Made by a program: the position numbers and the translations under genes | The notes under the pieces: generated by a model | The model's input: the letters and a program-made list of their open reading frames with translations, nothing else | Told to the model about the DNA's origin: nothing | Databases searched by the model: none | DNA from: Nocardioides agariphilus | GTDB taxonomy: Bacteria > Actinomycetota > Actinomycetes > Propionibacteriales > Nocardioidaceae | NCBI RefSeq assembly: GCF_015352445.1 | Contig: NZ_JADKPO010000001.1 | Location: 62,001 to 126,000 of the forward strand | Direction: 5' to 3' | DNA: 64,000 bases | In this document: one piece after another, positions 8,483 through 16,113 of the stretch | How positions within the stretch are numbered: the stretch's first letter is position 1 | Layout: each line of letters opens with the position of its first letter

Positions 8483-9910
8483 TCAACGCCGAGGCAGCAC
8501 GAGACGCGACCGCAGACAGCGCGGAGATCCTGCCCGCAACGCCCCCCACCAGAGGCCGGCGCCGTAGGCGAGGTCGTCGAGACGGCGACCTGCCAGGGTG
8601 CGCAGCACGGGGAGCTCCGGATGCTCGAGGCGCGTCGCGACGACGTCGACCACGATCGCACCGGCCACCAGACGGCGTCCGGTCGGGCTGGCCGCTGCCC
8701 CGACGAGAGCTGCCGGCCACCAGTGGCGCAGCACCAGGGCGGACTCCTGGCGCAGGGTCCAGCCCAGGCCCTTCGTCGCCAGCCCCAGGGCGAGACGATC
8801 CGAGCCGGGATCGACGTCGATCCTTCGCCGGACCTCGCGTGCGCCCGACAGCACCGCAACGATCGCGAGGAGCGGAGCCCAGCGGCTGCGCACGAGAACG
8901 GCCGCGCCGGCCAGGGCCGGGAGCGGGCTGAGCACCGCGGTCACCACGTGGTCCGGGTGCCGGGAGGCGAGCGCGGCGCCCCCTGTGCCGTAGGTGAACT
9001 TGCGGCCCAGCCACCCTCGCAGGGTGGGACGGACGTCGTGGTGCGCGACGTACGCCGGGTCGTAGCGAACCCGCTGGTCTGCGTCCGCGAGTCGCCACAC
9101 CAGGTCGACATCCTCGCCGACGCGCAGGCCAGGGTCGAAGCCCGCGCCCAGCCGCTCGGTCCGCGCGACCACGCAGGCACTCGGCACCCAGGCGACCGCG
9201 GTACCGGGCCGGACCGAACCTGCCCGCTCGCCGAGGCCGAGCGAGGGCGAGCCTTCCTCGTACCGCTGGTACCAGCGGCGGGACCCGCGCAGCCGCGCCC
9301 CGACGTACGGGGCGACCAGCGCCACCCGCGGATCGGCGAAGTGCGCCGACAACCCCAGCAAGGTGGCGGCGTCGACCGTGACGTCGGAGTCGACGAACGC
9401 GACATACGGCGTGCGGACGGTGGCGAGTCCCTTGTTGCGGGCGCCGGCCGGGCCGAGGTTGCGCGGGAGACGGATCAGGTCGGCCCCGTGCCGGCGCGCG
9501 ACGGCTGCCACCGCCTCGGCGTCGTGCGAGGCGTCGTCGACCACGACCACCGACAGGCCCTCCAGCGCCGCGAGCGCACGCCCGAGCTCGGCCGGCCGGT
9601 CGCGCACCGGAACCACGACCGTGAGCTGGTCAGCACCCACGGCATGGGAGGCGTCGAGCACGGGTTCGGCGAGGTTGGTGGCGAGAAGTCGCTCCGCGAC
9701 CAGCGCGCCGGCCCGGTCTCGCACCTCGATGCCGTCACCGGTGAACGTGGAGGCGGCGCGGTCGGTCAGCCGCATGACGGTGAGCGGGGAGCCGCCGACC
9801 AGGGCACCGCCGCCGACGGTTCGCCGGGTGCCCCCGGCGAGCCGCACCCTGAACCCGACCGGCAGGACGGCTGCGTCTTGCACACCCTGCACGGCAACGC
9901 GGTCGTTCAC
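8483..9910 (-). CDS. mftF: mycofactocin glycosyltransferase MftF
   Basis: The protein has 475 residues. A GT2 domain lies in the middle: LTVVVPVRDRP, VVVVDDASHD, RNLGPAGARNKGL and the metal-binding VAFVDSDV (DxD), followed by hydrophobic C-terminal helices. MftF is the family known to decorate the mycofactocin redox core with an oligoglucose tail. The GTG start overlaps the mftE stop (GTGA). It is the last gene of the minus-strand mft operon. Order, length and motifs agree with the family, so the assignment is firm. Confidence 0.93.
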   Translation of the reverse strand: MNDRVAVQGVQDAAVLPVGFRVRLAGGTRRTVGGGALVGGSPLTVMRLTDRAASTFTGDGIEVRDRAGALVAERLLATNLAEPVLDASHAVGADQLTVVVPVRDRPAELGRALAALEGLSVVVVDDASHDAEAVAAVARRHGADLIRLPRNLGPAGARNKGLATVRTPYVAFVDSDVTVDAATLLGLSAHFADPRVALVAPYVGARLRGSRRWYQRYEEGSPSLGLGERAGSVRPGTAVAWVPSACVVARTERLGAGFDPGLRVGEDVDLVWRLADADQRVRYDPAYVAHHDVRPTLRGWLGRKFTYGTGGAALASRHPDHVVTAVLSPLPALAGAAVLVRSRWAPLLAIVAVLSGAREVRRRIDVDPGSDRLALGLATKGLGWTLRQESALVLRHWWPAALVGAAASPTGRRLVAGAIVVDVVATRLEHPELPVLRTLAGRRLDDLAYGAGLWWGALRAGSPRCLRSRLVLPRR

Positions 9911-10596
9911 GAGTCTGCTCCGGCCAGTACGGCGGACGAGACGTCGTCGACCATGGCCGCCAGGACTCGTCGTCCCTCTTCGGCACTTGCGCCCGCGGGA
10001 TCGCCGAGCACTCCGTTGGCGGAGACCGCGGCGACCCCCGAGCAGGTCAGTGCCGCAATCAGCGCGCCGATCGGCTCGATGTTGCCCGCCTCGGCATGCT
10101 CGAGCCGGACCGACTCGGGAGCCAGGTGCAGCATCAGCGAGGTCTCCGTGCGACCGGCGTGTGCGTCGACCCAGCCCGCGCTGCAGCCGTGCCACTCGAC
10201 CAGCCGGCCCTCCTCCACGAGCAGCGCCGTGGCCGCGCGCAGGGCCGCCACGTTGCCGCCATGGCCGTTGACGACGAGGACGCGACCGGCCCACGTCGTC
10301 ATCGAGCGCACCAGCTCGACCACGGCCCGAGCCAACACATCAGTGCCCACCGACGAGGTGCCGGGGAAGGCTTGGTGCTCGCCGCTGGCTCCATAGGGGA
10401 CCGCCGGGGCCACGAGCACATCCTCCCCCAGCGCCGCGGCGACGCCGTCGGCGACCGCGCAGGCGATGACGGTGTCGGTGTCGAGCGGTAGGTGCGGGCC
10501 GTGCTGCTCGACCGACCCCACGGGCAGGAGCACGGTGACACCGCGCTCGACGGAGGGCCAGACCCGCGTTCGCAACGCGCGGTCCTGCAGGCTCAC
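9907..10596 (-). CDS. mftE: mycofactocin precursor peptide peptidase MftE
   Basis: The protein has 229 residues of the creatininase fold. Metal ligands are visible in LPVGSVEQHGPHLPLDTDT (Glu, His, Asp), VNGHGGN and the Glu of RTETSLML. In the mycofactocin pathway MftE removes the C-terminal Val-Tyr dipeptide of the modified precursor, releasing AHDP. The GTG start at 10596 overlaps the mftD stop by four bases and the end overlaps mftF by four, so the operon is tightly coupled. Confidence 0.93.
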   Translation of the reverse strand: MSLQDRALRTRVWPSVERGVTVLLPVGSVEQHGPHLPLDTDTVIACAVADGVAAALGEDVLVAPAVPYGASGEHQAFPGTSSVGTDVLARAVVELVRSMTTWAGRVLVVNGHGGNVAALRAATALLVEEGRLVEWHGCSAGWVDAHAGRTETSLMLHLAPESVRLEHAEAGNIEPIGALIAALTCSGVAAVSANGVLGDPAGASAEEGRRVLAAMVDDVSSAVLAGADS

Positions 10597-11813
10597 CGGT
10601 CCCCCAGGACCCGGTGGAAGCCGTCGGGCACGAGCAGGTGCTCGGAGCGCAGCTCCTCGACCGAGGAGAGTCCCAGCGCCATCAGTGCGGAGTCGATGCC
10701 GCCACGCAGGATGTCGAGGACGTTCTCCACGCCCGCCTGGCCGTTGGCCGCCAGGCCCCACAGGTAGGCCCGGCCGATCAGCACGGCACGAGCGCCGAGG
10801 GCGACTGCCTTCACGACGTCGGAGCCGCGGCGTATGCCGCCGTCCATCAGCACCTCGACCTGGTCGCCGACCGAATCCGCGACGGGCTTGACCATCCGGA
10901 TGGCGGCCGGTGTCCCGTCCAGGTTGTTGCCGCCGTGGTTGGAGACCGAGAGCGCCGAGACGCCGGCGTCGACGGCGCGGCGCGCGTCGTCGACGCGGCA
11001 CACCCCCTTGAGCACGAACGTCCCACCGCCCAGCTGCGCCCACTGCTCGACCATCCAGGCGACGTCGTCCCAGCTCGGCGGCGGCGTGGTCATCCACTCG
11101 TAGTAGGCACCGAAGAACGTCGGCGACGGACCACCGGGGGGCGCGAGGTTGGGAGCCGTGAGGTCGGGGAAGCCGCCGTTGCGCGCGAAGGCCGCCAGCC
11201 AGCGTGGTCGGCGCAGCACGTGAGGGGCCTGACGGAGCATGGTGCGCAGGTCGACCCGCTCGGGGATCTCCGGACTCCCCCAGTCGCGACCGATGGAGAA
11301 CGACCAGTCCAGCGTGGCGATCAGCCCGCTGACGCCGGCCTGACGCGCGCGCTCCATGCGTTGCACCATGACGTCGCGCTCGCCGGTCCAGTACATCTGG
11401 AAAAGCGTGCGCGGAGCGGCCGCCGCGACCTCCTCGACCGAGCGGCTGGCGAAGTTGCTCAGCCCCATCAAGGTGCCGCGCGCCGCGGCCGCGCGGGCGA
11501 CCGCGACCTCACCGTCGGGGTGCACCGCCTGTACGCCGGTCGGGGAGATCAGCACCGGCAGCGACACGTCCTCGCCCAGCACCCGCGTCTGCGTACTGCG
11601 TTCGGCCTGTTGCCCCGCGACGTGCGGGGCGAAGCCGAGCTCGCGGAACGCCGTCTCATTCTCCGACAGCGTCTGGCCACGTTCGGAGCCGCCGACCAGG
11701 GCGCCGTAGACCGGCTGCGGAAGCCGCTTGCGTGCGCGTTCCTGGGCGACCGCCACGGACTCGAACCACGGGTTCTGCGCCCACGGGTTCTTGATCCGGA
11801 TGGAGTCAGCCAC
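10593..11813 (-). CDS. mftD: mycofactocin system FMN-dependent dehydrogenase MftD
   Basis: The protein has 406 residues of the lactate dehydrogenase/glycolate oxidase family. It shows LPVLISPTGVQAVHPDGE, the active-site loop ALSVSNHGGNNLDGTPA and the FMN phosphate loop EVLMDGGIRRGSDVVKA...GRAYLWGL. MftD oxidatively deaminates AHDP to premycofactocin. The GTG at 11813 overlaps the mftC stop by eight bases. Length and placement are standard for the family. Confidence 0.94.
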   Translation of the reverse strand: MADSIRIKNPWAQNPWFESVAVAQERARKRLPQPVYGALVGGSERGQTLSENETAFRELGFAPHVAGQQAERSTQTRVLGEDVSLPVLISPTGVQAVHPDGEVAVARAAAARGTLMGLSNFASRSVEEVAAAAPRTLFQMYWTGERDVMVQRMERARQAGVSGLIATLDWSFSIGRDWGSPEIPERVDLRTMLRQAPHVLRRPRWLAAFARNGGFPDLTAPNLAPPGGPSPTFFGAYYEWMTTPPPSWDDVAWMVEQWAQLGGGTFVLKGVCRVDDARRAVDAGVSALSVSNHGGNNLDGTPAAIRMVKPVADSVGDQVEVLMDGGIRRGSDVVKAVALGARAVLIGRAYLWGLAANGQAGVENVLDILRGGIDSALMALGLSSVEELRSEHLLVPDGFHRVLGDR

Positions 11814-13029
11814 GAAAGCCCGCCAAGGGACTCTCGGCGCAGGCCGAGAGGGGCGGTGCCACCAGGTCAGTACGGCGGGTGAGCTGCAGCAGCACCGGCT
11901 GCTGGCGCACGGCGGTCGGCCGGGAGTGGTCGACGCTGGGTAGGGGCACCGTGCGCTCTGTGGACAGCGCGGACTCGCCGTATCCCTGCACGCACTCCGG
12001 ATCTGGACCGTCGAGCGGCAGACCGGTGAAGAACTTGGCAGCCATGCAGCCACCTCGGCAGGAGTCGAAGTGCTGGCAGCTGGTGCAGGCGCCGGACGTC
12101 TGCGGCGAGCGCAGCTCGGCGAACAGCGCAGACTCCCGCCAGACCTTGGCGAACCCCCCGTCGTCGAGGACGTTGCCGGCCAGGAAGCTGTCGTGGATGG
12201 CGAACGGGCAGGCGTAGACGTCACCGACCGGGTCGATCAGGCAGACCACCCGTCCCGCACCGCAGAGGTTGAGGCCCGGGAGGGCTCCGCTCCCGTCTGC
12301 GGGGCCGAACGCCGAGAGGTGGAAGAACGAGTCGCCGGTCAGCACCCCTTCGCCGTGGGCCACCAGCCAGTCGTAGATCGTGCGCTGCTGCTCCGGCCGC
12401 GGGTGCAGGTCATCCCAGACGTCGACGCCTCGACCCGACGGCCGCAGGCGCGTGAGCCGCAAGGTGGCGCCGTACTCGTCCGCAAGAGCCTTCAGCTGGT
12501 CGAGCTGGTCGACGTTCTCGCGGGTGCAGACCACCGAGATCTTCGCGTCGCGGAATCCCGCGTCCCGCAGGTGCCCCAGCGCCCGAAGGGCGGTGGCGTA
12601 GGACCCAGGTCCGCGCACCCGGTCGTTGACCTCGGCGGTCGCGCCGTCGAGGGAGACCTGGACGTCGACGTAGTCGGTGGACGCCAGGAGCTCGGCCTTC
12701 TCCCGGTCGATGCGCACCCCGTTGGTCGAGAACTTCACCCCGACCTGGTGGTCGACGGCGTAGCGCAGGAGGTGCCAGAAGTCCGGCCGGATCGTGGGCT
12801 CGCCGCCGCCGATGTTGACGTAGAACACCTGCATCCGCTGGAGCTCGTCAATCACCTCCTCGCACTGCTCGGTGGTCAGCTCGCGCGGGTCGCGCCGGCC
12901 GCTGCTCGACAGGCAGTGGGCGCAGGTCAGGTTGCAGGCGTAGGTCAGCTCCCAAGTCAGACAGATCGGCGCGTCGAGCCCGTGCTCGAAGTGCTCGAGC
13001 AACGTCGGCCCGTGGGCGACGGTGGTCAT
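11806..13029 (-). CDS. mftC: mycofactocin radical SAM maturase MftC
   Basis: The protein has 407 residues. The radical SAM cluster ligands are C32, C36 and C39 (CNLTCAHC), followed by the GGGEPT strand at about residues 74-79. The C-terminal SPASM domain has the cysteine series LCGAG...YACPF...CTSCQHFDSCRGGC. MftC catalyses decarboxylation and cyclisation of the C-terminal Val-Tyr of MftA. The ATG at 13029 overlaps the mftB TGA (ATGA). The ~50 residues after the SPASM domain look poorly conserved. Confidence 0.96.
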   Translation of the reverse strand: MTTVAHGPTLLEHFEHGLDAPICLTWELTYACNLTCAHCLSSSGRRDPRELTTEQCEEVIDELQRMQVFYVNIGGGEPTIRPDFWHLLRYAVDHQVGVKFSTNGVRIDREKAELLASTDYVDVQVSLDGATAEVNDRVRGPGSYATALRALGHLRDAGFRDAKISVVCTRENVDQLDQLKALADEYGATLRLTRLRPSGRGVDVWDDLHPRPEQQRTIYDWLVAHGEGVLTGDSFFHLSAFGPADGSGALPGLNLCGAGRVVCLIDPVGDVYACPFAIHDSFLAGNVLDDGGFAKVWRESALFAELRSPQTSGACTSCQHFDSCRGGCMAAKFFTGLPLDGPDPECVQGYGESALSTERTVPLPSVDHSRPTAVRQQPVLLQLTRRTDLVAPPLSACAESPLAGFRG

Positions 13030-13307
13030 CGGCCCTCACCTGCCGCCGCTGCGATCGGCCGGATCATGTCGGTCGCAGCCAGGTTGCGCAATGCGGCAAC
13101 GTACGCCGGCCACTCGCGCTCGGCCACGCCACCCGCCGCCAACGCGGATCGGACGTCCGGTGCCTCGTCGAGGCCGCGCACCACCGCCACCAGCTGGCGG
13201 GTCTTCAAGAAGGTCAACCGCCTGTTGCCGAAGTGGTAGGCCAGCGCCCCGAACGGCTCGGGCCGCAGCTCCACCGACGGGGTCAGTCCCCAGGACTCGT
13301 CGAGCAC
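13026..13307 (-). CDS. mftB: mycofactocin peptide chaperone MftB
   Basis: The 93-residue protein contains the family hallmark ELRPEPFGALAYHFGNRR followed by LTFLKTRQLVAVV. It is the RiPP recognition element that holds MftA for MftC. The GTG start at 13307 comes one base after the mftA stop. An overlapping upstream ATG inside mftA would add eight Cys-rich residues and is less likely, because known MftB proteins begin just ahead of the conserved block. Confidence 0.93.
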   Translation of the reverse strand: MLDESWGLTPSVELRPEPFGALAYHFGNRRLTFLKTRQLVAVVRGLDEAPDVRSALAAGGVAEREWPAYVAALRNLAATDMIRPIAAAAGEGR

Positions 13308-13308
13308 C

Positions 13309-13455
13309 TCAGTACACGCCGCACATGCCATCGATCGAGATCTCCTCGATGAGGTCCTCCGCGACGAGGTCGGTCTCGCTCGTCTGATCGATGTGACCCT
13401 GCCCCTCGTACTCGGTGTCGACGGGCGCAGGGGCGGGGGCTTTGACGTGGGACAT
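13309..13455 (-). CDS. mftA: mycofactocin precursor peptide MftA
   Basis: The 48-residue peptide is acidic in its leader and ends in ISIDGMCGVY, the invariant C-terminus of mycofactocin precursors. Val47 and Tyr48 are the residues that become the redox cofactor core. An AGGAG ribosome-binding site lies six bases before the ATG. It is the first gene of mftABCDEF and is divergent from mftR. Confidence 0.96.
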   Translation of the reverse strand: MSHVKAPAPAPVDTEYEGQGHIDQTSETDLVAEDLIEEISIDGMCGVY

Positions 13456-13548
13456 GGCGACTCCTGTGACAGCGGGATGGACGAAGCGAGGATAATGGCA
13501 CTCGTGGTCAAAAAGATAGGATCGGCTGCTGCTACCGTCCGCAGCACC
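13456..13548. promoter_or_regulatory. divergent mftA / mftR promoter region
   Basis: These 93 bp separate the two divergent genes. On the plus strand TAGGAT at 13517-13522 is a plausible -10 for mftR. No clear inverted repeat is visible by eye, so the MftR operator is not assigned. MftR is known in mycobacteria to repress the mft operon and to respond to long-chain acyl-CoA. Confidence 0.4.
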
Positions 13549-14178
13549 ATGACCGCAGCCGACCAGCCGCCGGCCACAGCAGCTCGGCAGAGCGTCGGCC
13601 GGCCCGTGGTCACCTCCCACGCGGCCATCGAGCAGTCGGCGTTCCGGCTCTTCGCCGCGCACGGCTTCGAGGGCACGACGCTCGAGATGATCGCGGCCGA
13701 GGTCGGCGTCGGCCGTCGCACCATCTCGCGCTACTTCACCTCCAAGAACGACATCCCCTGGGGCCAGTTCGACCGCACGCTCACCGGATTCCGCCAGATC
13801 CTCGACGCCATGCCCCCCGACCTGCCCGTCGCGACGGCGGTGCGCCGAGGCGTGCTCGCCTTCAACCAGTTCCCACCTGACGCGGACCCTCCCCATCGCC
13901 AACGGATGCGGCTGATCCTCGAGACTCCTGCCCTGCTGGCCCACTCGATCCTGCGCTACGAGCAGTGGCGGGCGGTTATCGCCGAATACGTCGCTCGACG
14001 TCTGGGCCACTCCCCCGGCGACCTCCTGCCCCGAACCGTCGGACAGGTCAGCCTCGCCCTGGCCCTGACGGCCTACGAGTCCTGGTTGGCCGACGACTCG
14101 GCCGACCTCAACGAGCTGTTGGCGGCCACCTACGACGAGCTGACGTCGTTCCTCGAGCTCCGCGAGCACAGCACCTGA
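13549..14178 (+). CDS. mftR: mycofactocin system transcriptional regulator MftR (TetR family)
   Basis: The protein has 209 residues. A TetR helix-turn-helix occupies residues ~25-70 (GFEGTTLEMIAAEVGVGRRT, then ISRYFTSKND), and FTSKNDIPWGQFD is typical of MftR. The C-terminal ligand domain is Leu-rich. The ATG at 13549 is chosen because the longer frame from 13393 would overlap mftA. Divergent placement next to mftA is the standard arrangement. Confidence 0.9.
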   Translation: MTAADQPPATAARQSVGRPVVTSHAAIEQSAFRLFAAHGFEGTTLEMIAAEVGVGRRTISRYFTSKNDIPWGQFDRTLTGFRQILDAMPPDLPVATAVRRGVLAFNQFPPDADPPHRQRMRLILETPALLAHSILRYEQWRAVIAEYVARRLGHSPGDLLPRTVGQVSLALALTAYESWLADDSADLNELLAATYDELTSFLELREHST

Positions 14179-14185
14179 GCGTGGC

Positions 14186-14315
14186 CTACCTCTGCAGGCG
14201 GACCACCCGGACGCACAGACGGCACGCGACTGGCGAGTCGGGGTCGAACGCCGTGTCCCACCACCTTCACCCAGCTCAGAGTCTCCAGGCCGCAGGCCGT
14301 CTTGGTGGTTCCCAT
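14186..14315 (-). pseudogene. small zinc-ribbon-like protein with a +1 frameshift
   Basis: From ATG 14315 the frame reads MGTTKTACGLETLSWVKV and then goes off. After one extra G in GGTGGTGGG the continuing frame reads DTAFDPDSPVACRLCVRVVR and stops at 14186. Joined, the 42-residue peptide has Cys...Trp...C-x2-C, like short metal-binding proteins common in high-GC actinobacteria. The length of 130 nt is 3n+1, in line with a single-base insertion. The family cannot be named. Confidence 0.35.
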
Positions 14316-14337
14316 CTGCTTGGCGTGACGCGAGTAG

Positions 14338-14811
14338 GTGGGCGAATGGTGGGCGGGGGGTAGACGGGGGGTTCACATCAGGAGCAGGAGCCGAGCCGGG
14401 CGCGGTCACGAACCGTTCATCGAAGACCCTCGGGTGCACATGACCATCGAGGGCCGCTGCAGGCACCCGAGGACCGGCAACCTCCGCACCCAGATCGACG
14501 GCGACGACGCGGTCGTCGAGAGCTACTACGTGTTGCTGGTGCGCACGAGCGAGACCACCCCGGTCACCAGCGGCGACTTCACACGCATCCGGCTGCGTCG
14601 CGTCGCCGGCAGGTGGCGGATCAGCGAGCGGCTGCGCCACCAGATCGGGACTGATGTTGCCGTGCTGCAACAGGGCACCCGGCCGGACCTCAGCGAGCCG
14701 AGGTCGCCCCGGCCAGCCGGAGCGAGAGCATCACGTAGAGCTTGGCCAAGGAGTCGGGGTCGAGCGGGCCGTCGATGCGGTACCAGTTGGCAATGCCTCG
14801 GATCATCGTGA
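14338..14811 (+). pseudogene. remnant of a SnoaL/NTF2-like protein
   Basis: The section from about 14410 to 14690 reads EPFIEDPRVHMTIEGRCRHP...VVESYYVLLV...FTRIRLRRVAGRWRISERL. This matches the C-terminal half of NTF2-like/SnoaL_4 domain proteins, which bind small hydrophobic substrates. The N-terminal half is missing and the frame then runs past the real end into the opposite-strand TetR gene, so this is a truncated leftover. Confidence 0.4.
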
Positions 14812-15397
14812 TGGTCGCGCGTGCGACAGCCTGGGCGTCGCCCTTGGCGAACACCTTGCGGCGCATGCCCTCCTCGACCGCGTCGGTGAGCATCGCCTCG
14901 AGGTCGTCACGCATGGCGACGTAGGCCTTGCGGTTGGCGGGTTCGAGGCTGCGGATCTCGGCGTCGAGGAAGGCCAGCTCACGGCGGTGGGCCGCGAACA
15001 GCACCATGCAGTGCACCAGCAGCTCGAAGCGTCGCAGAGGGTCACCCGAGGCCTCGGCCTCGGCCGCCTTGGCGCGCTCGAGCAGATCCCCGATCGAGTA
15101 GGACAAGAGCGCCACCAGCAGCGCCTGCTTGTTCTCGTGGTGGTAGTAGATGGCGGGCACCGTCTGACCGAGACGTCGGGCGAGATCTCTGACCGAGGTC
15201 GCGTGGTAGCCACTCTCGACGAACGCCTCGAGAGAGTGCGCGAGGACGGCGTCGAGCTCTACCTCCTCGGAGTAGTCCGCCCAGGAGGAAAGGGCCTTGG
15301 CCGTTCGCGAGTTGGCCTTGGCCTTCCTCGCAGGAGGCTTGGCGCCCCTGCCCTGCGCAGCACGTGACCTGGAGGACGTAGCGGCCCTAGGACTCAT
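14690..15397 (-). CDS. TetR-family transcriptional regulator
   Basis: The protein has 235 residues. A very basic, Ala/Arg/Lys-rich 35-residue tail precedes the helix-turn-helix (ESGYHATSVRDLARRLGQTV, then PAIYYHHENKQALLVALL). The ligand domain resembles that of KstR2/FadR-like acyl-CoA responsive regulators. I chose ATG 15397 because GGAGGA lies eight bases upstream. A perfect 16-bp palindrome 89 bp upstream of the start is a candidate autoregulatory operator. The target genes are not evident. Confidence 0.8.
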   Translation of the reverse strand: MSPRAATSSRSRAAQGRGAKPPARKAKANSRTAKALSSWADYSEEVELDAVLAHSLEAFVESGYHATSVRDLARRLGQTVPAIYYHHENKQALLVALLSYSIGDLLERAKAAEAEASGDPLRRFELLVHCMVLFAAHRRELAFLDAEIRSLEPANRKAYVAMRDDLEAMLTDAVEEGMRRKVFAKGDAQAVARATITMIRGIANWYRIDGPLDPDSLAKLYVMLSLRLAGATSAR

Positions 15398-15485
15398 GCG
15401 ATGGCTCCTCCTGTTTCGCCCCGAGCGAACTCGGCCATCGACCCCACCACGCCAGGACGATAGCCTGACTTGGTGATCGATCGCT

Positions 15486-15501
15486 AGGTGGCGCGCCACC
15501 T
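15486..15501. promoter_or_regulatory. perfect 16-bp palindrome, candidate TetR operator
   Basis: AGGTGGCGCGCCACCT reads the same on both strands and has no loop, which is operator-like rather than terminator-like. It lies between the small membrane protein gene (its stop is at 15501-15503) and the TetR gene downstream on the same strand. Confidence 0.4.
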
Positions 15502-15947
15502 TATCCAAGGAGACTTGACGCTCGACCGCGGGGCCAGGTCCAGGCGTACCACCCGATGAGGGCGAGAAGGATCAGCTCCAGCACGATGCCCAGGCCGTAG
15601 AAGTACAGGTAGTGACCGCCCGCCGCGTTGAACACCGTGACGGGGACGTAGACCGAGGCTACGGAGAGGTTCGTGATACGGCTCGCCCGGGCGGGCAGCA
15701 TGATTGAGGCCACGATCATGAAGATCGGGATGGCCACAAGTGTCAGCGCCGCGGTCGAGAAGGTCTGGGAGAGGTCGAACTCGAAGACCTTGCCGTCGAG
15801 GATGTCTTCGACGGTGCCGGGCGTGTAGAAGTTGAGGATGTCCACGTAGGCGTACAAGAACATGAAGCTCGTCCACGTGGCGGCGAGCTTGGCCCTCACC
15901 GAGATTCGCTGGTCTTCGAGTGTGGTGGTGGGTTGAGGTGTGCTCAT
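15501..15947 (-). CDS. four-helix membrane protein (DUF6326-like)
   Basis: The protein has 148 residues with four hydrophobic segments: around FMFLYAYVDILNFYTPG, LTLVAIPIFMIVASIML, VASVYVPVTVFNAAG and LGIVLELILLALIGWYAW. The pattern resembles the actinobacterial/Bacteroidetes DUF6326 family, whose function is unknown. GGAG lies upstream of ATG 15947. It stands alone between the TetR gene and the divergent two-component operon. Confidence 0.6.
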   Translation of the reverse strand: MSTPQPTTTLEDQRISVRAKLAATWTSFMFLYAYVDILNFYTPGTVEDILDGKVFEFDLSQTFSTAALTLVAIPIFMIVASIMLPARASRITNLSVASVYVPVTVFNAAGGHYLYFYGLGIVLELILLALIGWYAWTWPRGRASSLLG

Positions 15948-16098
15948 CGTGGGCTCCGTTGTCGTGGTGAGGATCGATAGGCCCACGCTTGCTGATCCGG
16001 GCCGAGGTGAGCATCGGCCCGGAGGCCGGAGTTCGCCCGGCCGATGGGATGGTCTGTTTCTCGTTCTTTCGGCGGGTACGCCGCGGCGCGCCGATCCC

Positions 16099-16113
16099 TA
16101 GGCTGGAGCCGTG
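16099..16113 (+). promoter_or_regulatory. probable leaderless promoter of the histidine kinase gene
   Basis: TAGGCT at 16099-16104 is a good -10 hexamer and places the transcription start at 16111, the G of the GTG codon. No ribosome-binding site precedes the gene. Confidence 0.4.

Noticed and set aside
8102-10396. 764-codon open frame on the plus strand over mftF
   Set aside because: Low-complexity Arg/Ala/Pro translation opposite a clear glycosyltransferase gene.
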